NCBI GenBank assembly: GCA_902796215.1
Contig: CADBNY010000110.1
Span: 1 to 7,464, forward strand
Reading direction: 5' to 3'
DNA from: an uncultured Erysipelotrichaceae bacterium
Lineage (GTDB): Bacteria > Bacillota_I > Bacilli_A > RF39 > UBA660
DNA length: 7,464 nucleotides
Shown piece by piece: positions 1-4,989 of the stretch (positions are counted from its first letter, which is position 1; every line of letters starts with the position of its first letter). The notes under the pieces were generated by a model that saw only the letters and a program-made list of their open reading frames with translations, had not been told where the DNA came from and did not search any database. The translations under genes and the position numbers were made by a program.

Positions 1-900
1 CTTACTTTCTGGTTCTATAAATAATTGGTGTCTTTCTTTATCTTTAAAGCGAACTACTTTATCTTCTATTGATGGACAATATCTTGGCCCTATTCCTTCT
101 ATATCATCTAATGCGCCATACATACTTGATTTATTCAGATTATCCATAATAATTTGGTGAGTTTCTTTAGTGGTATAAGTTAGATAACAAGGCAATTGCT
201 CTTCTATTTTATATTGCGGTTCTAAGTCAAAGCTAAATGTTAAGTATTTATCATCACCTGGTTCTATTTTTGTTTTTGAAAAATCAATTGATTTTCTATC
301 TATTCTTTGTGGAGTACCTGTTTTTAATCTTTTAATTTCAAATCCATATTCTTTTAATTTATCACTTAAATGATTTGATGGTTTTTCTCCATGAGGTCCT
401 TGTCTTGTTCTTGTATTTCCTACTAAAATATCTGCTTTTAGGTAAGTTCCTGTTGTTAAAATAACAATTTTAGATTCTATTTTTTCTCCATTTTCAAGGA
501 TTACTCCCCCTACTTCATTATTTTTTACAATTAAATCTTCAACCATAGCTTCTTTTATTGTTAAATTTTCTAATTGATTTAGAGTTTTTAGCATTTCTTG
601 TGGATAAGTTATTTTGTCTCCTTGAGCTCTTAATGATTGAACTGCAGGTCCTTTTGCCCTATTTAGCATTTTTATTTGAAGATGAGTTTTATCGGCTATT
701 TTTCCCATAATGCCACCTAAAGCATCTATTTCTCTTACAACAATTCCTTTGGCAGATCCTCCAATATGGGGATTACATGGCATATCGGCAATATTTTTAA
801 TATTACTTGTAATTAATAAAGTTTTATGACCTTTATAAGCACTTGCATATGCAGCTTCACATCCTGCATGGCCACCACCTACTACTATTATATCTACCAT
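1..900 (-). CDS. mnmG: tRNA uridine-5-carboxymethylaminomethyl modification enzyme MnmG (GidA), 5' part only
   Basis: This is the FAD-binding subunit of the MnmE-MnmG complex, which installs the (carboxymethyl)aminomethyl group on U34 of tRNAs reading two-codon boxes. The first 300 codons are present; the rest of the gene (the family is about 620-630 aa) lies beyond the window start. Visible signatures are the FAD dinucleotide-binding GGGHAG at residues 8-13 after a short beta strand, MPCNPHIGGSAKG at 40-52, VREIDALGG at 55-63, TTGTYL at 149-154, KTGTPQRID at 193-201 and GPRYCPSIEDKVVRF at 271-285. C42 and C275 match the two conserved cysteines of the family (C47 and C277 in E. coli). The start is fixed by a full-length Shine-Dalgarno 7 bases upstream and by the usual MxDxIVVGGGHAG N-terminus. 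It follows mnmE by 14 bases, so the two are co-transcribed and made together. No frameshift or internal stop is seen. Confidence 0.97.
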   Translation of the reverse strand, partial: MVDIIVVGGGHAGCEAAYASAYKGHKTLLITSNIKNIADMPCNPHIGGSAKGIVVREIDALGGIMGKIADKTHLQIKMLNRAKGPAVQSLRAQGDKITYPQEMLKTLNQLENLTIKEAMVEDLIVKNNEVGGVILENGEKIESKIVILTTGTYLKADILVGNTRTRQGPHGEKPSNHLSDKLKEYGFEIKRLKTGTPQRIDRKSIDFSKTKIEPGDDKYLTFSFDLEPQYKIEEQLPCYLTYTTKETHQIIMDNLNKSSMYGALDDIEGIGPRYCPSIEDKVVRFKDKERHQLFIEPESK

Positions 901-903
901 TTT

Positions 904-914
904 ATCACCTCCTT
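904..914 (-). promoter_or_regulatory. Full-length Shine-Dalgarno of mnmG
   Basis: On the minus strand the sequence reads AAGGAGGTGAT, an 11-base match to the complement of the usual 16S rRNA 3' tail (ATCACCTCCTT). The AGGAGG core sits 7 bases before the mnmG ATG. It fills almost the whole spacer between the mnmE stop codon and the mnmG start. It decides the mnmG start and suggests strong independent initiation rather than reliance on coupling to mnmE. Confidence 0.9.
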
Positions 915-2276
915 TTATTTTCCTAGGCAAAATCTTTTAAACATTTCATCCAATAATTCTTCTTCATATGTAGAACCATTTATCGTTCCTAATTCTTCCC
1001 AAATATTTTTAATATCTAATTCTATCATATCGATTGGCATATTTTCTTTTAAAGACTCTTCAATATCTTTTACTCTTTTCAAACATTTTTTTAAAATGCT
1101 GATGCTTCTTGAATTGCTTAGATATGTTGGATCTTTTGCTTCTAGTTCATTTAATTTAAATAATTCTTGTATTTTTTCTTTTAATTCATCAAGACCTTTG
1201 TTTTTAGTAATACTTAGTTCTATTATTCTATCTTTGTCTACTTTTAATTCTTCTTTATTTAATTTGTTTTCTAAATCTATTTTATTAATTAAAACTAAGT
1301 ATTTTTTATTTGATATTTTATCAATTATGTCTTGTATATCTTTTGATAATTCTTCATTGTTATTCAGCATCAATAATATTAAATCTGCTTCTTCCATTAT
1401 TTTTAAGCTTTTTTCTACTCCTATAGCTTCTATGATATCTTCTGTTTCTCTTATACCAGCTGTATCTATTATATTTAATAAAATTCCATTAATTGATATT
1501 TGTCCTTCTACGATATCTCTAGTTGTACCAGCAATATTAGTAACAATTGCTTTATCTTCTTCTAGTAAAGCATTTAAAAGTGAACTTTTTCCAACATTTG
1601 GTCTTCCTATAATAGAAGTTTTTATTCCTTCTTTAATTATTTTTCCATTTTCAGATTCTTTTAAGATTTGTTCTATTTTTTCTTTTAAATTATTGATTTT
1701 TGGTGTTAGTACTTCTGTTGTAATAATGTCTATATCATCATATTCTGGATAATCTATATTTACATTTATATTACTAATTATTTGAACCATATCATCTCTT
1801 AATTCATTAATTAAATCTGAAGTTTTTCCTGATATTTGATTAATTGCCATTTTTCTTTGAGTGTCTGTTTTTGATTGAATCATATCCATAACAGCTTCTG
1901 CTTCTAATAAATCAATTCTTCCATTTAGAAATGCTCTTTTAGTAAATTCACCAGGTTCTGCTAGGCGACACCCATTTTCTAGCAATAATTCTAAAACTTT
2001 ATTTGTTGGAGCAATTCCTCCATGAGTGTTTATTTCTACAATGTCTTCTGTCGTGAATGTTTTTGGACTCTTCATGATTGATACTAAAACTTCATCGATG
2101 ATGCTATTATTATCAATAATATGGCCATAATGAATTGTATGAGATTTCACTTTTTTCAAATCTTTTCCTTTAAAAATTTTGTTTGCAATTTCTATTGCTT
2201 CATCTCCACTGATACGAATTATGGAAATTGCCCCTACTCCTTGACTTGTTGCGATGGCACAAATAGTATCCTTCAT
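915..2276 (-). CDS. mnmE: tRNA modification GTPase MnmE (TrmE)
   Basis: This 453-aa GTPase partners MnmG in wobble-U34 modification; the length is normal for the family. The N-terminal tetrahydrofolate-binding domain (about 1-118) starts with DTICAIATSQGVGAISIIRISG-like sequence and contains EINTHGG at 81-87 and EPGEFTKRAFLNGRIDLLEAEAV around 107-129. The G domain is inserted in the helical domain: G1 GRPNVGKS at 224-231, G2 GTTRD at 250-254, G3 DTAG at 271-274 and G4 NKID at 331-334. The protein ends in FCLGK, carrying the family's near-terminal cysteine (C450) needed for modification. The ATG has an AGGAGG ribosome binding site 7 bases upstream. It is first in a two-gene unit with mnmG, behind its own likely promoter at 2303-2311. 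W426 is encoded by TGG. Nothing looks broken. Confidence 0.98.
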   Translation of the reverse strand: MKDTICAIATSQGVGAISIIRISGDEAIEIANKIFKGKDLKKVKSHTIHYGHIIDNNSIIDEVLVSIMKSPKTFTTEDIVEINTHGGIAPTNKVLELLLENGCRLAEPGEFTKRAFLNGRIDLLEAEAVMDMIQSKTDTQRKMAINQISGKTSDLINELRDDMVQIISNINVNIDYPEYDDIDIITTEVLTPKINNLKEKIEQILKESENGKIIKEGIKTSIIGRPNVGKSSLLNALLEEDKAIVTNIAGTTRDIVEGQISINGILLNIIDTAGIRETEDIIEAIGVEKSLKIMEEADLILLMLNNNEELSKDIQDIIDKISNKKYLVLINKIDLENKLNKEELKVDKDRIIELSITKNKGLDELKEKIQELFKLNELEAKDPTYLSNSRSISILKKCLKRVKDIEESLKENMPIDMIELDIKNIWEELGTINGSTYEEELLDEMFKRFCLGK

Positions 2277-2302
2277 GCTAATCCCTCCTTTTTTCTGCTA
2301 GT

Positions 2303-2311
2303 ATTATATCA
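2303..2311 (-). promoter_or_regulatory. Extended -10 promoter of mnmE-mnmG
   Basis: The minus strand reads TGATATAAT, a consensus extended -10 element (TG, one base, TATAAT). It lies 26 bases before the mnmE start codon and just upstream of the AGGAGG ribosome binding site, which leaves a leader of about 20 bases. There is no good -35 hexamer at 16-18 bp (only T-rich sequence), which is typical for extended -10 promoters. Its position directly after the jag terminator supports mnmE-mnmG being a separate transcription unit. This is a motif match only. Confidence 0.65.
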
Positions 2312-2318
2312 TATTTTT

Positions 2319-2366
2319 CAAAATAAAAAACTGATAAATAGAAATATGTTCTTAAATATCAGTTTT
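2319..2366 (-). terminator. AT-rich intrinsic terminator after jag
   Basis: Arms AAAACTGATA (2366-2357) and TATCAGTTTT (2336-2327) are perfectly complementary over 10 bp on the minus strand, with a 20-base loop that holds a small inner AGAA/TTCT hairpin. A T-rich tail overlaps the right arm and continues (TTTTTT, then ATTTT). It starts 4 bases after the jag stop codon, where an operon end is expected. The stem has only two G-C pairs, so termination may be leaky. Because the palindrome also has a T-rich flank on the plus strand, the element could work in both directions, although no plus-strand gene arrives here. Confidence 0.55.
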
Positions 2367-2370
2367 CTTT

Positions 2371-2997
2371 TTAATTTAATTTTTCTTCTTCTTTTGGTTT
2401 AATTACTACATAACGATTTGGTTCTTCGCCTTCACTTTCTGTATAAACCTTTTTATTATTTGTTAAAATATTATGAATAATTCTTCGTTCATATGAATTC
2501 ATTGAATCCAGTTTTGCTTCTACTTTTGTTTGAGCTACTTCTCTAGCAATATTTTTTGCCAATCTTTCTAGAGTTTTTTCTCTTTTTTCTTTATATTCAT
2601 TTACATCTATCATGAATTTGTAGTTTTTCCCTAATTCTGCATTTAAATATCCACCAACTATAGTTGATAATGCTTTTAAATTTTTGCCATTTTTTCCAAT
2701 TAGTAGAGCATCATTATCTGAAAAGATAATATATTTTGGAATTTCTTCTTTGTTTTTTACTTCAATGTTTGCTGTATATCCCATTGCTTTTAATAATTTG
2801 ATTAGATAATCTTTTATATCTTTAACAACTTCTCTTTTTTCAATTACTTCTATTTCTACTTTTTTGCTTTTAAATAATCCACCTTTTGTTGATTCTAATT
2901 CTTTTATAAATAAATTTTCTTCAACTTCTTGTAATTCTTCTTTTGCTAATTGAATTGCCTCTTCTTTGCTTTTTCCTGTGTATTTATGCTTTTCCAT
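2371..2997 (-). CDS. khpB: Jag/KhpB RNA-binding protein (Jag_N, KH, R3H)
   Basis: This 208-aa cytoplasmic single-stranded nucleic-acid-binding protein of the SpoIIIJ-associated (Jag, also KhpB or EloR) family is linked in other Gram-positives to small-RNA binding and control of cell elongation. The Jag_N domain covers about residues 1-53 and includes the STKGGLF turn at 37-42. A KH domain (about 60-135) has the GKNG loop at 101-104. A C-terminal R3H domain (about 140-200) has the RxxxH signature at R171-H175 within YERRIIH, followed by the family's R-Y-V-V-I-K-P end. The start codon lies inside yidC, giving a 14-base overlap, with AAAAGGAG 11 bases upstream. This points to translational coupling with yidC. 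The pairing of yidC and jag is conserved in Bacillota. It is the last gene of the rpmH operon, followed by a weak terminator. Confidence 0.95.
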   Translation of the reverse strand: MEKHKYTGKSKEEAIQLAKEELQEVEENLFIKELESTKGGLFKSKKVEIEVIEKREVVKDIKDYLIKLLKAMGYTANIEVKNKEEIPKYIIFSDNDALLIGKNGKNLKALSTIVGGYLNAELGKNYKFMIDVNEYKEKREKTLERLAKNIAREVAQTKVEAKLDSMNSYERRIIHNILTNNKKVYTESEGEEPNRYVVIKPKEEEKLN

Positions 2998-3919
2998 GTA
3001 CTACTTTACTCCTTTTAACTAATATATTTTGTGCTATTGTGAATAGATTAGAAGTTACCCAATATATTCCTAATCCTGTTGGCATAAAGATTGCAGTAAT
3101 TACTATCATCACTGACATCATTGTTGGCATCATTTTCATTGTTGGATCTTCTTGATTTGTAGATGTGTTCATTTTAAATGAAAAGAATGTTGTTCCTGCT
3201 ATCAAAATCATCAATATTAGATAGGAATAGAAAGTAGGGGATGTTATTCCAACAGAAGGTGTTGTTCCTAATTGTAATCCTAAAAATTTATCTTCAAAAA
3301 TTACTGGAACTCTTTGTACTGCTTCAAAAAAGGCTATGAAAATAGGTAATTGTAAGAAAGCAAATAAACATCCTGACATTGGATTTATACCATATTTTTT
3401 ATAAACAGCCATCATTTCTTGATTTTGTTTGATCATCGATTCTTGATCTTTTTTATTTTCATATTTCTTTTGGATTCTATTTAATTCTGGTTGTGCCTTT
3501 TTGATAAGTTCTGATTGCATAGCTGTTTTTTTTGTGATAGGGAAGGCTATAAATCTAATTGCTAAACTTATTAAAATAACTGAAACTCCATAATTACCAA
3601 TAATAATACCAACTTGTATTAGTATAAATGCTAGTGGTTTAACAAAAATACTTGCCCATAGTCCTTCATATTTTCCAGATGTTATTTTAAATTTTTTACA
3701 TTCTGGTAATTTGTCTACATTTATTTTATTTTTTTTATATATTTTTGTTGTGTATTCTTTTGTAGGCTTACATAAAATGTTTTTGGTTAAAGTTTGACCT
3801 GTTTTTTCATTTTTTACTATTTTATTATTACTATCTGTCAGATTTTTTGTACAACCTGTTGTTAAAAGAACTAATAATAACACTAATAATACTTTTAATT
3901 TTTTATTTTTCTTTTTCAT
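2984..3919 (-). CDS. yidC: Membrane protein insertase YidC (SpoIIIJ-type lipoprotein)
   Basis: This 311-aa Oxa1/YidC-family insertase places membrane proteins in the lipid bilayer, alone or with SecYEG. The N-terminus is a lipoprotein signal: lysine-rich 1-9, hydrophobic 10-19, then lipobox LTTGC with lipidated C23. An outside segment (24-90) precedes five predicted membrane segments at about 108-127, 181-201, 229-247, 264-281 and 282-300. R122 in the first of these (ISLAIRFIAFPIT) is the family's conserved groove arginine. The lysine- and glutamine-rich stretch 130-178 is the cytoplasmic hairpin; the C-tail is short and basic. The short form without the large periplasmic domain is the Gram-positive type. 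The ATG follows the rnpA stop directly (TAAATG), with AAAGGA 9 bases upstream inside rnpA. Unusual detail: two cysteines, C50 and C74, lie in the predicted outside segment. W88 and W287 are encoded by TGG. Confidence 0.96.
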   Translation of the reverse strand: MKKKNKKLKVLLVLLLVLLTTGCTKNLTDSNNKIVKNEKTGQTLTKNILCKPTKEYTTKIYKKNKINVDKLPECKKFKITSGKYEGLWASIFVKPLAFILIQVGIIIGNYGVSVILISLAIRFIAFPITKKTAMQSELIKKAQPELNRIQKKYENKKDQESMIKQNQEMMAVYKKYGINPMSGCLFAFLQLPIFIAFFEAVQRVPVIFEDKFLGLQLGTTPSVGITSPTFYSYLILMILIAGTTFFSFKMNTSTNQEDPTMKMMPTMMSVMIVITAIFMPTGLGIYWVTSNLFTIAQNILVKRSKVVHGKA

Positions 3920-4258
3920 TTATTTTATTCCTTTCGTTCTTTTATTCATTATAGCAAAAAAACTATCTTGAAGTATTTCATATTTTTGATTAATTGCTTC
4001 TTTCCTTAATATTATAATATAATCTTCGTTATTTATATACACTTTTTTATAATTATCTATAATAGCTCTTAATTTTCTTTTATATTTGTTACGAAAAACA
4101 GCATTTCCTAATTTTTTACTTACTGATATTCCATACCGATCATATGATAAATTATTTTTTTGATAATAAATTACAAAGTATTTATTTTTTATACAGATAC
4201 CATTTTTTATAATAGAATCAAAATCTCTCGTACTTTTTACTATAAATTTTTTTTTCAT
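3920..4258 (-). CDS. rnpA: Ribonuclease P protein component RnpA
   Basis: This small basic protein (112 aa, normal length) binds the RNase P RNA and helps it recognise and cut the 5' leader of precursor tRNAs. The N-terminal part follows the family pattern (KSTRDFDSIIKNG at 8-20, then a strand KYFVIYY). The central signature YGISVSKKLGNAVFRNKYKRKLR at 42-64 contains the RNR-type motif in the form R56-N57-K58 plus K60, R61 and R64. The near-C-terminal DYIIILRKEA at 79-88 matches the last conserved strand. AAAGGA lies 10 bases before the ATG. The gene is 50 bases after rpmH, separated by a hairpin with a T tract that could lower its expression relative to L34. Its TAA abuts the yidC ATG, so the two are likely translationally coupled. 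Confidence 0.95.
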   Translation of the reverse strand: MKKKFIVKSTRDFDSIIKNGICIKNKYFVIYYQKNNLSYDRYGISVSKKLGNAVFRNKYKRKLRAIIDNYKKVYINNEDYIIILRKEAINQKYEILQDSFFAIMNKRTKGIK

Positions 4259-4279
4259 ACCTTATCATTCCTTTAAAGT

Positions 4280-4304
4280 AAAAAACCACTGTTTAGGCAG
4301 CGGC
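4280..4304 (-). terminator. Intrinsic terminator/attenuator between rpmH and rnpA
   Basis: Only 4 bases after the rpmH stop codon the minus strand reads GCCGCTG-CCTAAA-CAGTGGT and runs on into a T tract. The core stem CCGCTG/CAGTGG is 6 bp with one G-U pair, the loop is 6 bases and the tail is TTTTTT. The stem is far more GC-rich than its surroundings. No room or clear promoter signal exists for rnpA downstream, so it probably works as a partial terminator that sets more L34 than RnpA message. The hairpin and tail are seen; the attenuation role is inferred. Confidence 0.75.
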
Positions 4305-4308
4305 ATTT

Positions 4309-4431
4309 TTATTTGCAAAGACTTTTACGTCCTTTGCGACGACGACGATTTAAAATATTAGTTTTTTTGCGAGCAAAAAAACCTAATCTTTTTGATTTTT
4401 TACGATTATTTGGTTGATATGTTCTTTTCAT
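4309..4431 (-). CDS. rpmH: 50S ribosomal protein L34 (bL34), shortened
   Basis: This is a 40-aa, strongly basic large-subunit ribosomal protein. It begins with the near-invariant MKRTYQPNNRKKSKRLGF and ends with the typical NRRRRKGRK segment at 28-36, then SLCK. The ATG has GGAGGTGG as ribosome binding site and a consensus promoter upstream, so it is expected to be highly expressed. Bacterial L34 is usually 44-46 aa. Here the middle reads FARKKTNILNRRRR, four residues shorter than the usual form with a K-N-G-R-like turn between the two helices (B. subtilis has RMSSKNGRLVLARRRR). The frame is otherwise intact with a proper stop, so this looks like an in-frame 12-base loss rather than a pseudogene. 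It heads the rpmH-rnpA-yidC-jag operon next to the origin. Confidence 0.97.
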   Translation of the reverse strand: MKRTYQPNNRKKSKRLGFFARKKTNILNRRRRKGRKSLCK

Positions 4432-4462
4432 TACTTCCACCTCCAGACATAAAATCTACATT

Positions 4463-4492
4463 ATTATAATAATAAATTTTGTTTTTTGTCAA
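4463..4492 (-). promoter_or_regulatory. Consensus sigma-A promoter of rpmH
   Basis: On the minus strand a perfect TTGACA (4492-4487) and a perfect TATAAT (4468-4463) are separated by 18 bases of A/T. Transcription should start near 4456, giving a leader of about 25 bases that contains the GGAGGTGG ribosome binding site. This is the strongest promoter match in the window and fits a ribosomal protein operon transcribed away from the origin. Confidence 0.85.
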
Positions 4493-4772
4493 TTAAAACT
4501 TATTTTTTTTAAAAGTCAAGATTATTTTTTTATAAAAATTTGTGTTATTGTAATTTAAAAAATTTTTTGAGGTAAATCCTATGTAATTTTGGAAATATGA
4601 TTATGAAATAATTAATGAAGATATAAAAATAGTGGGCTTTAAAAGGGTTTATGGTATAGTTTTTTTACTTACGATAAGTTTATTAATTTAAGAATGGTTA
4701 ATGATAGTAATAAATTTTTAATAAAGAAAATAACTGAAAATTATTAGGTTTGAAAAAAATATATATTTCACA
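4493..4772. other. AT-rich origin left half, no gene recognised
   Basis: About 280 bases between the rpmH promoter and the first DnaA box are extremely AT-rich with long T and A runs, and hold no ORF that resembles a known protein. An open frame without a good start runs 4587-4691, and a 17-codon ATG frame lies at 4694-4747; neither has a ribosome binding site. An isolated extended -10 (TGGTATAGT, 4652-4660, plus strand) lacks a -35. The stretch may contribute to origin unwinding or simply be spacer. Confidence 0.6.
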
Positions 4773-4939
4773 ATTTCCACAAACCTATGGAAAAGTAAAA
4801 CTTTGATGTTTATAAAAAAATTGTGGAAACTGTGGAAAATTTTGTTTTTTTCTTGTATTGCAACATTCTAGTAGTGGAAAAAATTGTGGTTTTACTGTGG
4901 AAAATATTTTTTAAACAAAACTTGTTTATTTTTTCCATA
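4773..4939. other. oriC: oriC upstream DnaA-box cluster
   Basis: The cluster holds seven DnaA-box-like 9-mers, scored against TTATCCACA. ATTTCCACA at 4773-4781 (+), TTTTCCATA at 4786-4794 (-), GTTTCCACA at 4822-4830 (-), TTTTCCACT at 4873-4881 (-) and TTTTCCATA at 4931-4939 (+) each match 7 of 9. TTTTCCACA at 4831-4839 (-) and 4896-4904 (-) match 8 of 9. A weaker AAAACCACA lies at 4885-4893 (-). Most point away from dnaA. Boxes 4822-4830 and 4831-4839 abut with no gap. The location between rpmH and dnaA is where the Bacillota origin lies, with genes diverging on both sides. Box function is inferred from motif, density and position. Confidence 0.9.
4912..4928. repeat. 7-bp-arm inverted repeat at the dnaA promoter
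   Basis: TAAACAA and TTGTTTA are perfect inverted copies separated by AAC. The element overlaps the region expected to hold the -35 of dnaA and sits 7 bases after a strong DnaA box. It could be an operator for an unidentified dimeric regulator or, less likely, a weak hairpin with the T run that follows at 4929-4934. The regulator is unknown. Confidence 0.5.
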
Positions 4940-4953
4940 ATTTCATGTAGAAT
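4925..4953 (+). promoter_or_regulatory. Probable dnaA promoter
   Basis: TAGAAT (4948-4953) matches the -10 consensus at 5 of 6 and is preceded at 17 bp by TTTATT (4925-4930), a poor -35 with 3 of 6. Transcription would start near 4960 and leave a leader of about 30 bases ending in the GGTGGGGAG ribosome binding site (4973-4981). A DnaA-box-like TTTTCCATA (4931-4939) lies between the two hexamers, so DnaA could repress its own gene as in other bacteria. The -10 is reasonable; the -35 is uncertain. Confidence 0.4.
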
Positions 4954-4989
4954 AATTTTTGTTAATGAATCTGGTGGGGAGATGGTAGA

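Noticed and set aside
826..1752. A 308-codon plus-strand open frame antisense to mnmG/mnmE
   Set aside because: The product is dominated by Ser, Phe, Ile and Leu, as expected from the reverse complement of an AT-rich, lysine- and glutamate-rich gene. It overlaps the clearly real MnmE GTP-binding domain and crosses the mnmG start, and it resembles no protein I know.
2121..2402. A 93-codon plus-strand frame over the mnmE start and jag terminator
   Set aside because: It is antisense to the conserved MnmE N-terminus and runs through the hairpin; the hydrophobic Phe/Leu-rich product follows from T-rich DNA.
2943..3155. A 70-codon plus-strand hydrophobic frame over the yidC-jag overlap
   Set aside because: It is antisense to both genes; its hydrophobicity mirrors the membrane-segment codons and Lys codons on the other strand.
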